A DNA stretch of 64,000 nt, taken from Sphingomonas sp. IC081. Lineage in GTDB: Bacteria > Pseudomonadota > Alphaproteobacteria > Sphingomonadales > Sphingomonadaceae. The notes under the pieces were generated by a model. It was not told the DNA's origin and made no database searches. It saw only the letters and a program-made list of their open reading frames with translations. Where the stretch lies: positions 1 to 64,000 of the forward strand of contig NZ_CP029764.1 of NCBI RefSeq assembly GCF_006874585.1, given 5' to 3'. Below are positions 34,741-44,107 of the stretch, piece after piece (positions within the stretch are counted from its first letter, which is position 1; each line of letters begins with the position of its first letter). The translations under genes were made by a program, and so were the position numbers.

Positions 34741-35639
34741 AGGCAATTGAGTTGGGGGCAACCCTGTACGTCCCCGCGATCAAGGAGAATCTCCTCGACA
34801 CTGCCTACGGAGCCAACCCTTCGGTTCGGTCCATTGTCATCTGTCTTGAAGACGCAATCCGTGAGGATGAGGTCACGCACGCTGAAGAGCGCTTTGCAGA
34901 AGCGCTGACCCGTTTCGCCGCGAGCGCAACGCCAGTTCTCGTGTTCGCACGCCCGCGCAATATCGAGATGCTGGTGCGCTTGCTGCGCATGCCCGGCATC
35001 GACGCGATTCAGGGGTTCGTGCTTCCCAAGATCACGACCCAGAACTTGCCCCAATGGCTATCCGTGCTTGTACACGGAAAACATGCCTTCATGCCCACCA
35101 TCGAGGGTGAGGAGGCCTTCGATCGAACTGCGCTGAGCCGGCTGCGCGATCAGCTGTTGCCCTATGCGGATCGTGTGACCGCCATCCGCATCGGCGGCAA
35201 CGACATCCTCAACATTCTTGGAGTCCGCCGCTCCAAGACGCGAACGGCTTATGATGGTCCGCTTGGCCCGGTCATCCGTGACATAGCCGGAACCTTCCTC
35301 CCTTACGGCTTCAGCGTCGCGGCGCCTGTGTTCGAACATTTCTCCTCAACCGATTTGCTCCGCAACGAGGTAGAGCAGGATATCGAACATGGGTTGCTGA
35401 CCAAGACGGCGGTCCATCCCCTACAGATCGAAACCATCCAGAGCCTCTACCGACCGAGCGGAGCAGAAATGGCTGAAGCTCGGGCCATTCTCGAAAAGGA
35501 TGCCCCAGCGGTGTTCGGTTCTCATGGCAGCATGTGCGAACCCGCTACTCACCTGCGGTGGGCCGGGACGATCATTCAGCGAGCACAAATTTATGGCACC
35601 GCGACACCGGTAACTGAGGCGCAATGCAGAGTGGCATAG
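34737..35639 (+). CDS. CitE/HpcH-like aldolase of the Ter module
   Basis: 300 aa, starting in a 4-base overlap. TLYVPAIKENLLDTAYGANP, SIVICLEDAIREDEV (metal-binding Glu/Asp), AIRIGGNDILN and TKTAVHPLQIETIQ are the TIM-barrel motifs of the HpcH/HpaI/CitE superfamily. In Ter operons it completes the biosynthetic set; it presumably forms or splits a carbon-carbon bond of the metabolite. Confidence 0.83.
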   Translation: MKAIELGATLYVPAIKENLLDTAYGANPSVRSIVICLEDAIREDEVTHAEERFAEALTRFAASATPVLVFARPRNIEMLVRLLRMPGIDAIQGFVLPKITTQNLPQWLSVLVHGKHAFMPTIEGEEAFDRTALSRLRDQLLPYADRVTAIRIGGNDILNILGVRRSKTRTAYDGPLGPVIRDIAGTFLPYGFSVAAPVFEHFSSTDLLRNEVEQDIEHGLLTKTAVHPLQIETIQSLYRPSGAEMAEARAILEKDAPAVFGSHGSMCEPATHLRWAGTIIQRAQIYGTATPVTEAQCRVA

Positions 35640-35700
35640 GCTGGAGCACGCGCGAAAAATCGCCTAATCACTGAATGCAGAAAGAAAATTGGGGGTAATC

Positions 35701-36870
35701 ATGAACGATCTCGTCCTTAAAGCGCCGGAACCCGTCGCCGCCATTCCGTCGGAAAAGGCTGCCGGCCTGGTACCGATCGAGTCCGACGTGAAAAGCAAGC
35801 TCGACCTGAAGGTCGATCAATATGTCGGCGAACTCGTGTCGCTCGACGCCAACAGCCCGGACTTCGGCAACAAGGTCAACCAGCTGGCCAACATCGGCCA
35901 GAAGGAAATCGTTGCCCTCACGAGCCAGAGCAATCGCTTCCTCGATCGCCCCACCAAGGCGATGGACGGCGAGGGTGGCGTCGGCAGCTCCCTGATCGAA
36001 CTTCGCAATGTCATCGAGGGCCTCGATCCTTCCCGCGACGGCGGCCTGCTCCAGCCGCGCAAGCTGTTCGGCATCATTCCGTTCGGCAATAAGCTCAAGG
36101 CCTATTTCGACAAATATGCCTCCGCCCAGAGCCACATCAACGGCATCCTCACGGCTCTAACCCGAGGCAAGGATGGCCTGCTTCAGGACAATATCGCCAT
36201 CGAAGCTGAGCGCCGCAAAATGTGGGAGATGATGGGCAAACTGGAGCAGATGATCCATATCTCCAAGACGCTCGACACCCGCCTCGAGGACAAGGCGGCG
36301 GATCTGGACGCGGTTGACCCAGCGAAAGCCAAAGCGATCCGCGAGCAGGCTCTGTTCTACGTTCGCCAGCGCACCACCGATCTCCTCACCCAGATGGCGG
36401 TCACGGTCCAGGGTTACCTCGCCATGGACCTGATCAAGAAAAACAACATCGAGCTGATCAAGGGCGTCGATCGCGCGTCAACGACGACCATTGCAGCCCT
36501 GCGCACCGCCGTGACGGTGGCCCAGGCGCTCGCCAGCCAGAAGCTCGTGCTCGATCAGATCACGGCCCTCAACACCACCACCTCGAACATGATCGAGAGC
36601 ACCAGCGAACTGCTCAAGACCAACACGGCACGCATCCACGAGCAGGCCGCTTCCTCGACCATCCAGGTCGAAACGCTGCAGAGGGCCTTTGCCAACATCT
36701 ACGCGACCATGGACGCCGTCGATGAATTCAAGATCAAGGCGCTCTCCAACATGAAGCAGACGGTCGATGTGCTCTCGGCCGAAACGGAAAAGGCCAAGGG
36801 CTACATCGCCCGCTCTGAAGGCGCATCGCAACGCGCTGCCGGAACGGATCCGCTACTCAGCGTCGCATGA
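35701..36870 (+). CDS. telA: TelA-family toxic anion resistance protein
   Basis: 393 aa from ATG 35701. Helical throughout, with the TelA signatures LRNVIEGLDPSRDGGLLQPR, NNIELIKGVDRASTTTIAAL and NTARIHEQAASSTIQVETLQ. TelA proteins (KlaA on IncP plasmids) accompany tellurite resistance and envelope stress genes and are thought to act near the inner membrane. The gene overlaps its downstream partner by 4 bases. Confidence 0.88.
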   Translation: MNDLVLKAPEPVAAIPSEKAAGLVPIESDVKSKLDLKVDQYVGELVSLDANSPDFGNKVNQLANIGQKEIVALTSQSNRFLDRPTKAMDGEGGVGSSLIELRNVIEGLDPSRDGGLLQPRKLFGIIPFGNKLKAYFDKYASAQSHINGILTALTRGKDGLLQDNIAIEAERRKMWEMMGKLEQMIHISKTLDTRLEDKAADLDAVDPAKAKAIREQALFYVRQRTTDLLTQMAVTVQGYLAMDLIKKNNIELIKGVDRASTTTIAALRTAVTVAQALASQKLVLDQITALNTTTSNMIESTSELLKTNTARIHEQAASSTIQVETLQRAFANIYATMDAVDEFKIKALSNMKQTVDVLSAETEKAKGYIARSEGASQRAAGTDPLLSVA

Positions 36871-37538
36871 TCGCTGCCCTTGCGATCCTCATCGGTCTGA
36901 TTGCTGCGTGGCACGTCCTGCAGTTGCTGCTCTACCAGTATCGCAATAAGCGTGCTGGTAGGGCAGAATGGGTGGCGTATGACGCGCGGTTGAAGAAAGA
37001 TGGACGAAGGTCATGGCGAGAAACAAGACGCGAGCTGGAGGCTGAATTGAGCATTTTCGACAAGCTCAACCGTGCCCTTTTCGGCGGGCAGGCATCTGCA
37101 TCAACCACGCCGACCAATGCCACCCCTGCAACCACATCGCCACTGCCACCGGCCCTCATTGACTATGAAGATGAACGCGTCCCAGGCCCGGCCAAAGACC
37201 GCATTCGCCGCATCCTTGCATGCCTGCAGCAGATCGAAGGGGCAATGGAGCGGGAAACCATTCCCGGCTTCTCCCGCGTTGATGTCGAGCAGATGCGCAG
37301 TCACCACCTGCCAAAACTGGTCAAAAGCTACATCGACATCCCGGCAGCGCACCGGTCAGAGATCTTTCGCAAGACCGGCAAATCAGCCAGCTTCATCCTG
37401 AATGAGAGCCTCGACAAGATGCAGGGCAGGATCGACGAAATCCTGCGCAATCTCGCTCAGCATGACATAGACGCCTTCACTCAAAATACCCAGTTTATCG
37501 GGCAGCGCTATGCGGATGAGGACAACCCCTTTTTATGA
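36867..37538 (+). CDS. TelA-partner membrane protein (XpaC-like by context)
   Basis: 223 aa. One N-terminal membrane anchor (AALAILIGLIAAWHVLQLLL), a charged linker, then a helical domain from about residue 90 (KDRIRRILACLQQIEGAMER). TelA genes are commonly paired with xpaC-type genes encoding a membrane-bound helical partner; the coupling here fits that. Sequence recognition alone is weak. Confidence 0.5.
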   Translation: MIAALAILIGLIAAWHVLQLLLYQYRNKRAGRAEWVAYDARLKKDGRRSWRETRRELEAELSIFDKLNRALFGGQASASTTPTNATPATTSPLPPALIDYEDERVPGPAKDRIRRILACLQQIEGAMERETIPGFSRVDVEQMRSHHLPKLVKSYIDIPAAHRSEIFRKTGKSASFILNESLDKMQGRIDEILRNLAQHDIDAFTQNTQFIGQRYADEDNPFL

Positions 37539-37963
37539 TATCATTGATTGCCGCCGCTGCGATGATTGTGCCTTCTGGCGAGGTTTTCCAGTGTCGTCCC
37601 ACTCACGTATATGACGGAGATGGACCGATATGGTGTGCCGAGGGTCCAAAAGTTCGGATCAGCGGCATAGCTGCCCGAGAGGCAGATGGCACATGCCGTC
37701 CTAATCAGCCTTGCCCACAAGCATCGGCGCAGCAAGCACGTGACGCATTGGTCAATCTGTTCGGAGGACCGAAAGGACGCATTGCGACTGGCCACGTTCA
37801 GGTGAGGTCAGTCCCGATGGTCTGTCGGTCAGTCGGAGGCGCTGGCGGAAGTCGTACGGCAGCCTGGTGCACTTTGGCCGATGGGCGCGACCTTTCGTGC
37901 GCAATGATCGCGACTAAAATGGTATTGGTCTGGCCTCGATATTGGCGTGATCACCGATGTTAG
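37535..37963 (+). CDS. Secreted SNase-like (thermonuclease-fold) protein
   Basis: 142 aa. Short hydrophobic signal (MISLIAAAAMIVPSG) then THVYDGDGPIWCAEGPKVRI and SGIAAREADGTC, the opening strands of the staphylococcal-nuclease fold with the D-G-D-x calcium region. It is small, with six or more Cys, and typical catalytic Arg residues further on are not obvious, so activity is uncertain. Its ATG overlaps the stop of the previous gene, so it belongs to the same operon. Confidence 0.6.
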   Translation: MISLIAAAAMIVPSGEVFQCRPTHVYDGDGPIWCAEGPKVRISGIAAREADGTCRPNQPCPQASAQQARDALVNLFGGPKGRIATGHVQVRSVPMVCRSVGGAGGSRTAAWCTLADGRDLSCAMIATKMVLVWPRYWRDHRC

Positions 37964-38190
37964 AGTGCGGCTAAAGTGCATGAACGGCCTTGTCCAGTCA
38001 TTATCTCGCGCTAGCCGCGCCAAGAGTAGTTGGGCAAATCGCATAAAACTGAAGGTCTCCGGGACGAGCTTCCTGGCTGAGCGCGCTACCTGAGTCACTG
38101 ATTGCACTATTGATGCAAAGAGTGACGCAAAGTAACGATCTTTGAACGGTTTGCGGCCAAGTTGCGCTATAAAATACAATGGGGGAAAGA

Positions 38191-38667
38191 ATGAGTTCAT
38201 CTTCAGCATCGGATCCGACCAGAATCCTTGAATTTCGTCCGTCAACCAAAGCGTTTCTGCTTAAGTCGGGTGGTGGCTGGCTTTTCCTCATCATGTCTGT
38301 TCCCGCCTTCATGATTACGCTGCCATTGCTCGCAATTTGGTGGCTTCGTAATAAGACGACGCACTACCGTATGGATAGTGAGCGGCTATTCATCCGATCG
38401 GGAATAATTTTTCGCCAAGAGGACGAGATTGAGCTTTATCGCGTCAAAGATATCAAGGTTCATTTCTCTTTTATTCAGCAGATGTTTAACTGCGGAACAA
38501 TTGCAATCATATCGTCGGACTTCACGGGAGAGCGGCTGTCGGGAACTCGCCGTTTTGCTACATCCCACGAGATTAAGCACGTACCCGCTGCTCGTCAGCT
38601 CCGCGAAGATCTTCGAAATCGCGTAGAACGAATGCGGGGTCGAACGCGCACGCGCGAGATCGATTAG
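38191..38667 (+). CDS. PH-domain (YdbT-like) membrane protein
   Basis: 158 aa from ATG 38191 (GGGGGAAAG just before). Hydrophobic segment at about residues 28-52 (FLIMSVPAFMITLPLLAIWW), then a bacterial PH-2 domain: THYRMDSERLFIRSGIIFRQ, DEIELYRVKDIKVHFSFIQQ and GTIAIISSDF. Such proteins are membrane-bound with unknown ligands. It is the last cargo gene before the IS cluster and has its own leader of about 220 bases. Confidence 0.68.
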   Translation: MSSSSASDPTRILEFRPSTKAFLLKSGGGWLFLIMSVPAFMITLPLLAIWWLRNKTTHYRMDSERLFIRSGIIFRQEDEIELYRVKDIKVHFSFIQQMFNCGTIAIISSDFTGERLSGTRRFATSHEIKHVPAARQLREDLRNRVERMRGRTRTREID

Positions 38668-38752
38668 CGGATGAGGTGGATGGCTCCCGCTCACGGCATC
38701 TAAGTGCCAAGATGGGTTTGCTGTCATGCGACCCGAGAAGGAGCCACCCGCC

Positions 38753-39793
38753 ATGGAGATTAGCACGATCGGCCTCGATTTGGCCAAAAACGTTTTTCAG
38801 GTTCACGGTATCAGCGCGACCGGAGAGGTCGTCATTCGCAAGGCGCTGCGGCGATCGCAGATGTTGCCGTTCTTCGAGAAGCTGCCGCCGTGCCTTGTCG
38901 GCGCCGAGGCCTGCGGGACGTCGCATCACTGGGCGCGCGAACTGACGAAGCTGGGCCATGAGGTGCGGCTGATGCCGGCGGCTTACGTGAAGCCTTATGT
39001 GAAGCGCGGTAAGAACGATGCCGCCGACGCAGAGGCAATCTGCGAAGCGGTCACACGTCAGACGATGCGGTTCGTGCCCGTCAAGTCGCGCGAGCAGCAG
39101 GCAGCGTTGTCGCTGCATCGCGTGCGTAGCCTGCTGATCAAGCAGCGCACGCAGCTGGTCAACATGATGCGCAGCGTGCTCGCCGAGCTGGGCATCGCGA
39201 TCCCGGTGGGGATCGTGAAGGCACTGCAGATGGCGCGGGAGATCGCCGAGGGTGAGTCCAAGCTCGACCTGCCGACCGAAGCGGTGAACGTCGTCGCCAT
39301 GCTGGCAGGACAACTGCTCCAGCTTCACGCCCAGTTGCGAAAGCTCGACCTGCGTCTCGCCGCTCTGCAGCGGAGCGACGACAGGGCCCGGCGCCTGGCG
39401 ACGATCCCTGGTATCGGGCCGATCGGCGCGACCGCGCTTGCCGCGTCAGTGACCGATCCAAGCCAGTTCTCGTCAGGGCGCCAGTTCGCCGCCTGGCTAG
39501 GGCTGACCCCGCGGCAGAGTTCGAGTGGCGGCAAGGACCGATTGGGGCGCATTACCAAGATGGGCGACAGATATCTGCGGCAGCTCCTGGTCATTGGCGC
39601 AACCGCGCTTGTCCGATACGCCAAGCAGAAACCCAGCACGGTCGATCCGCGCTTTGTCGCTCTGCTCGCCAGAAAGCCTGCGCGCGTTGTCTCGGTCGCC
39701 ATCGCCAATAAGATGGCGCGGATCGCATGGGCGGTCATGGCGCGCGGCGGCGTCTTCGAACGCGGGCATGCGCCCATGCTGGCAGCAGCATAG
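38753..39793 (+). CDS. IS110-family transposase (IS1111-like group)
   Basis: 346 aa from ATG 38753. MEISTIGLDLAKNVFQVHG with the first catalytic Asp, GAEACGTSHHWARELTKLGH, and GKNDAADAEAI form the DEDD RuvC-like domain. The C-terminal Tnp20 part is TIPGIGPIGATALAAS and GRQFAAWLGLTPRQSSSGGK, with the conserved Ser. IS110 enzymes act with a bridge RNA encoded in the element's non-coding end. Confidence 0.92.
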   Translation: MEISTIGLDLAKNVFQVHGISATGEVVIRKALRRSQMLPFFEKLPPCLVGAEACGTSHHWARELTKLGHEVRLMPAAYVKPYVKRGKNDAADAEAICEAVTRQTMRFVPVKSREQQAALSLHRVRSLLIKQRTQLVNMMRSVLAELGIAIPVGIVKALQMAREIAEGESKLDLPTEAVNVVAMLAGQLLQLHAQLRKLDLRLAALQRSDDRARRLATIPGIGPIGATALAASVTDPSQFSSGRQFAAWLGLTPRQSSSGGKDRLGRITKMGDRYLRQLLVIGATALVRYAKQKPSTVDPRFVALLARKPARVVSVAIANKMARIAWAVMARGGVFERGHAPMLAAA

Positions 39794-40286
39794 ATCAAGA
39801 GTTTAGCTGAGGAGATCAGCTTCACGAGGTTGTGAGAGCGAAGGATGTGATGGCAAAACCGGTCGGACCGGGAACAAGGACAACCCAAGGACTGTCTTAG
39901 GCGTCATAGCCTGCAAAGCCGATCGGACCTTGTTCGCGGACACCATCAGGGCCAGCAGTCTACACCGACTGCATCAACAGGCCGGACAGACGACTGCACC
40001 CGACGGAACGTCAGATCATCACTTTATGCTTGCAACGCGGGATGCGCGGCGACTGACAGGATGCGAGCGTAGCGACAATCAAGATGAGAATCGGTTGTTG
40101 GGGTGTCGGTGAAGGGCGGAGGGCGTAGCCCGAAGCCCGTAGCCGAGACCCCAACAACCGATGGCCCTTTAATGGAGGAGCCGCAGATCGTCGGGGCCGA
40201 CCCAATATTCATTGGCATATCCAGATTGGAGGGAGATGCCGTGAGTGCCGGGTTGCCAAGTCAACGATCATCAAATGAGGCTTTTC
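39794..40286. other. Gene-free region: IS110 3' end and IS21 left end
   Basis: About 490 bases. The first 230 are probably the non-coding end of the IS110 element, with related segments GCAAAACCGGTCGGACC (39852-39868) and GCAAAGCCGATCGGACC (39913-39929) as candidates for bridge-RNA structure. At 40090-40104 and 40148-40162 ATCGGTTGTTGGGGT and its exact complement form a 15-bp stem. The exact border between the two elements could not be set. Confidence 0.45.
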
Positions 40287-41747
40287 ATGAAATTGCGACA
40301 GACCAACCCGGTCCCGGTGGCTGCGGCGAAGGCCGGGTTCAGCACCGCGACGGGCTACCGGATCGCGAGCGATCCGGTGCTTCCTTCACACCGTAAAGCG
40401 CCCCGCGGCCGACGGCGACCTGATCCGTTGGAATCGATCTTCGAGAGCGAGATCGTACCAATGCTGAAGGCGGCACCTGGCTTGCGGGCGGTGGCGATCT
40501 TCGAGGAGATGCGCCGTCGCCATCCCGATCTCGATTTTGGGGTTCGCCGCACGATGGAGCGTCGTATCCGTGCCTGGCGGGCCGTTCATGGCCCGGAACA
40601 GGAAGTGATCTTCCGCCAGACTCATGAGCCGGGGCGAATGGGCCTTTCGGACTTCACCGACATGAGGAGCCTCAAAGTCACGATCGCGGGTGCGCCCCTC
40701 GATCACCTGCTTTACCACTTCCGCCTGGTGTGGTCAGGCTTCGAACATGCCCATGTCATCCTGGGCGGCGAGAGCTATGTCGCATTGGCTGAGGGGCTGC
40801 AGAACGCGCTTTGGATGCTGGGCGGCGCGCCGGGCGAACACCGCAGCGACAGTCTGTCGGCCGCGTTTCGCAACCTTGATGCCGATGCCCGTGCGGACTT
40901 GACCACACGCTACGACGCCTTGTGCGAACATTATGGCATGACGCCGACCCGCAACAACCGCGGCATCGCGCATGAGAATGGCAGCGTCGAAAGCTCCCAC
41001 GGCCATCTCAAGGCGGCGGTGGAGGATGCGCTGGCGATGCGTGGATCGACCGACTTCGAGGACCTCGCGGCCTATCGCAGGTTCATCGACGAGATCGTTG
41101 CCCGAAAGAACCGGCGCAGTGCCGCCCGCATCGACACCGAAAGGGCAACGCTCAAACCGCTACCTGATCGTCGCACCAGCGACTACGAGGAACATATCCT
41201 TCCCGTCACCTCGTCCAGCACCTTCGTTCTGCGCAAGGTGTTCTACACGGTGCCGTCACGGTTGATCGGGCATCGACTGCGTGTGCGCCTCTACGATGAT
41301 CGGCTCGATCTGTTCCTGGGCGGCAGTTATCTCATGACCCGGCCACGCGGTCGCCCGAAAAGCGCTACCGAACATGGCTATGTGGTGGATTACCGTCACG
41401 TGATCCATAGCCTCAGGCGTAAGCCGATGGCCCTGCTGCAGCTGACCTATCGCGACCAGTTGTTCCCGCGCGAGGCGTACAGGCTCATGTTCGAACGGCT
41501 GCTCGAAGCCATGTCCGAGCGTGACGCTTGCCGCAAGATGGTCGAGTTGCTGTCCATGGCCCATGAACGGGCCTGCGAGGCCGAGCTTGCCGATCTTCTC
41601 GCCCAGGACCTTGACGAAGGCCGGCTGCCTGACATCGCCGCGTTGCGAACGCGCTTCTCGCCCGATCCGGCCGCGCTGCCCGAGGTGGTGGTCGAGCTTG
41701 GCCCCCTGACCGACTACGATGCCCTGCTGCTGGGAGAGGCCGCATGA
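40287..41747 (+). CDS. istA: IS21-family transposase IstA
   Basis: 486 aa from ATG 40287 (GAGG at 40277). N-terminal helix-turn-helix (MKLRQTNPVPVAAAKAGFST), DDE core with DFTDMRSLKVTIAGAPLDHL, RSDSLSAAFRN and HENGSVESSHGHLK, and a C-terminal beta domain. It overlaps istB by 4 bases, as usual for IS21. Confidence 0.92.
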   Translation: MKLRQTNPVPVAAAKAGFSTATGYRIASDPVLPSHRKAPRGRRRPDPLESIFESEIVPMLKAAPGLRAVAIFEEMRRRHPDLDFGVRRTMERRIRAWRAVHGPEQEVIFRQTHEPGRMGLSDFTDMRSLKVTIAGAPLDHLLYHFRLVWSGFEHAHVILGGESYVALAEGLQNALWMLGGAPGEHRSDSLSAAFRNLDADARADLTTRYDALCEHYGMTPTRNNRGIAHENGSVESSHGHLKAAVEDALAMRGSTDFEDLAAYRRFIDEIVARKNRRSAARIDTERATLKPLPDRRTSDYEEHILPVTSSSTFVLRKVFYTVPSRLIGHRLRVRLYDDRLDLFLGGSYLMTRPRGRPKSATEHGYVVDYRHVIHSLRRKPMALLQLTYRDQLFPREAYRLMFERLLEAMSERDACRKMVELLSMAHERACEAELADLLAQDLDEGRLPDIAALRTRFSPDPAALPEVVVELGPLTDYDALLLGEAA

Positions 41748-42610
41748 CCAAGGCCCATAACGTCGATGCCCAGCGCCTGAGCTTCATCCTCAACGAGTTG
41801 AGGCTTCCTGCCATCAAGGTGATCTGGCCCGAGTTTACCGAACGTGCCGACAAGGAGGGCTGGCCCGCCACCCGACTGCTCGCTGCACTTACCGAGCATG
41901 AAATGGCCGAACGTGACCGGCGTAGGATCGAACGTCATCTGAGCGACGCACGATTACCACCGGGCAAAACGCTCGACAGCTTCGCCTTCGACGCCGTGCC
42001 GATGGTCTCGCGGGCGCAGGTCACGGCCATGACCTCGGGCGACGGATGGCTGGAAAAGGGCGCCAATCTCATCCTGTTCGGCCCGCCGGGCGGAGGAAAG
42101 AGCCACTTGGCGGCAGCCATCGGCCTGCAACTTGTCCAGAATGGTTGGCGCGTGCTGTTCACCCGCACGTCCGAGCTGGTCCAGAAGCTTCAGCTCGCGC
42201 GCCGCGAACTGGCGCTCGAATCCGCCATCGCCAAGCTCGACAAATACCACCTGCTCATCCTGGACGACCTCGCCTATGTCGCCAAGGATCAGGCTGAAAC
42301 CTCCGTGCTCTTCGAGTTGATCAGCGCACGCTATGAGCGCCGATCCATGCTCATCACGGCCAACCAGCCCTTCGGCGAATGGAACCGGGTCTTCCCGGAT
42401 CCCGCCATGACGCTCGCGGCCGTCGACCGTCTCGTTCATCACGCCACCATCTTCGAGATGAATGTCGAGAGCTATCGTCGCAGGGCCGCCCTCCAGCGAC
42501 AGACAGGGGCTGGAAGGACCCCAAAATACGCGACAATCAAATCCATCGAGAAAATGTCGATCAGCGACAATCAGAGCGAAGAATCGCCCTTGCCGCATTG
42601 CCTCACCTGA
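41744..42610 (+). CDS. istB: IS21-family helper ATPase IstB
   Basis: 288 aa. AAA+ ATPase with Walker A LILFGPPGGGKSHLAAAIGL and Walker B YHLLILDDLAYV. The tail after RRRAALQRQ is longer than minimal IstB. IstB regulates IstA and target choice. Confidence 0.92.
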   Translation: MTKAHNVDAQRLSFILNELRLPAIKVIWPEFTERADKEGWPATRLLAALTEHEMAERDRRRIERHLSDARLPPGKTLDSFAFDAVPMVSRAQVTAMTSGDGWLEKGANLILFGPPGGGKSHLAAAIGLQLVQNGWRVLFTRTSELVQKLQLARRELALESAIAKLDKYHLLILDDLAYVAKDQAETSVLFELISARYERRSMLITANQPFGEWNRVFPDPAMTLAAVDRLVHHATIFEMNVESYRRRAALQRQTGAGRTPKYATIKSIEKMSISDNQSEESPLPHCLT

Positions 42611-42690
42611 ACTGCTCCCGGCGGGGATAACGTTGCCTCATCTAGAATGCTCCCGAAGACGATCGGGAGCGGACGATGAGGAAGGTGAGC

Positions 42691-44107
42691 ATGGCAACGC
42701 GGACGGAGTTGGTTGAGGCGGTTGGCGAACGCTACCGATCGGCGGACAAACGCAGCAAGGGGCGCGTCCTCGATGAGTTCGCGGCAGTGACTGGTTTCCA
42801 CCGCAAGCATGCGATGCGGCTGCTGCGCGCGAAGCGCGAAGCAGCGGAAGGCACACGCCCCGCACGACGGGTCTACGACGAGGCAGTTCGGACGGCGCTT
42901 GTGATGGTGTGGGAAGCATCGGACCGGTTGTGCGGCAAGCGATTGCAACCGCTCATCCCGATCCTGCTGGAGGCGATGGAACGGCACGGGCATCTGGACG
43001 TGGCGCCGGAGGTGAAGACCATGCTGACGCGGATGAGCGCTGCGACGATTGATCGGGCGCTGCGCGAGGTGAAGGTCGGTGGCCGTTCGCCGAAGCGGCA
43101 AGGTGTGGCAGGCACCGCGCTCAGGCGTAGCGTGCCGGTTAGGACGTTCTCCGACTGGAACGATCCGGCGCCGGGACACATCGAAGCCGATCTGGTGTCG
43201 CATAGCGGCCCGGTAGCGAAGGGAAGCTTCGCCTGGACGTTCACGCTAACCGACATCGCCACCGGCTGGACCGAATGCGCCCCGCTGCTGGTACGCGAAC
43301 AAACGGTGCTGGTCGCGGTATTGAACGAGCTGCGCAAGTTGATGCCCTTTGCGCTGCTGGGATTCGATACCGACAACGACAGCGTCTTCATCAACGAGAC
43401 GGTCCGGGATTACTGCTTGGAGGCCGGCATCGCGTTCACTCGCTGCCGCCCCTATCGCAAGAACGACCAGGCGTGGGTGGAACAGAAGAACGGATCGGTC
43501 GTGCGCCGGCTGGTCGGCTATCGCCGCTTCGAGGGGCTGGAGGCTACTGCCGCCTTGGCCGATCTGTACGCTGCTGCGCGATTATTCGTGAACTTCTTCC
43601 AGCCATCGTTCAAGCTGGCGGAGAAGCGCCGGGATGGCGCCCGCGTCCACAAGCGTTATCACTCTCCTGCAACGCCGTGCCAGCGCCTGATCGACGATCC
43701 GCGAACGGATGATGCTACCCGCGAACGGCTCCGGATCATGCAGGAGGGGCTCGATCCCGTTCGGTTGCTGCGCGATATCAGGTCCGCGCAGCAGCGGTTG
43801 GTCGCGCTCGCCGACATGACGGTCCCAACCAAAGTCGGCGAAAAGGCCTCACCTGAGCTCGACGCGTTCCTGTCGAGCCTCCGGACCGCATGGAAGAGCG
43901 GTGGCGGCCGTCCGACCGCGACCGACAAGCCCAAGGTCCCTCGCGGCCGCCGTCGACCCGATCCCCTGGTCGACGTGACGGAACAGTTGAAGTGTTGGTT
44001 CGAAAAGGAGCCGTGGCGGACCGGACGAGAGCTGCTTGAGAAGTTGCAGGCGGAGCAGCCGGGTGACTATCCCGAGGGCTTGTTGCGGACGGTGCAGCGC
44101 CGCCTAA
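42691..44107 (+). pseudogene. rve-type transposase truncated by IS1380
   Basis: About 470 codons from ATG 42691 (GAAGGTGA ahead). N-terminal helix-turn-helix (FAAVTGFHRKHAMRLLRAKR). Integrase core with HIEADLVSHSGPVAKGSFAW, LLGFDTDNDSVFINETVRDY and YRKNDQAWVEQKNGSVVRRL. The native frame stops at the IS1380 border (44107); translation would run 38 codons into the IS to 44220. The 3' part and right end of the element are missing from the window. Confidence 0.8.

Noticed and set aside
40103..40396. 97-codon frame upstream of istA
   Set aside because: Runs through the palindrome and into istA in another frame; no protein-like composition in the first half.
21080..44107. TTAG and CTAA inner flanks of the IS1380 copies as target duplications
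   Set aside because: They are not direct repeats of each other; only the outer CTAG pair matches and is supported by the restored reading frame.
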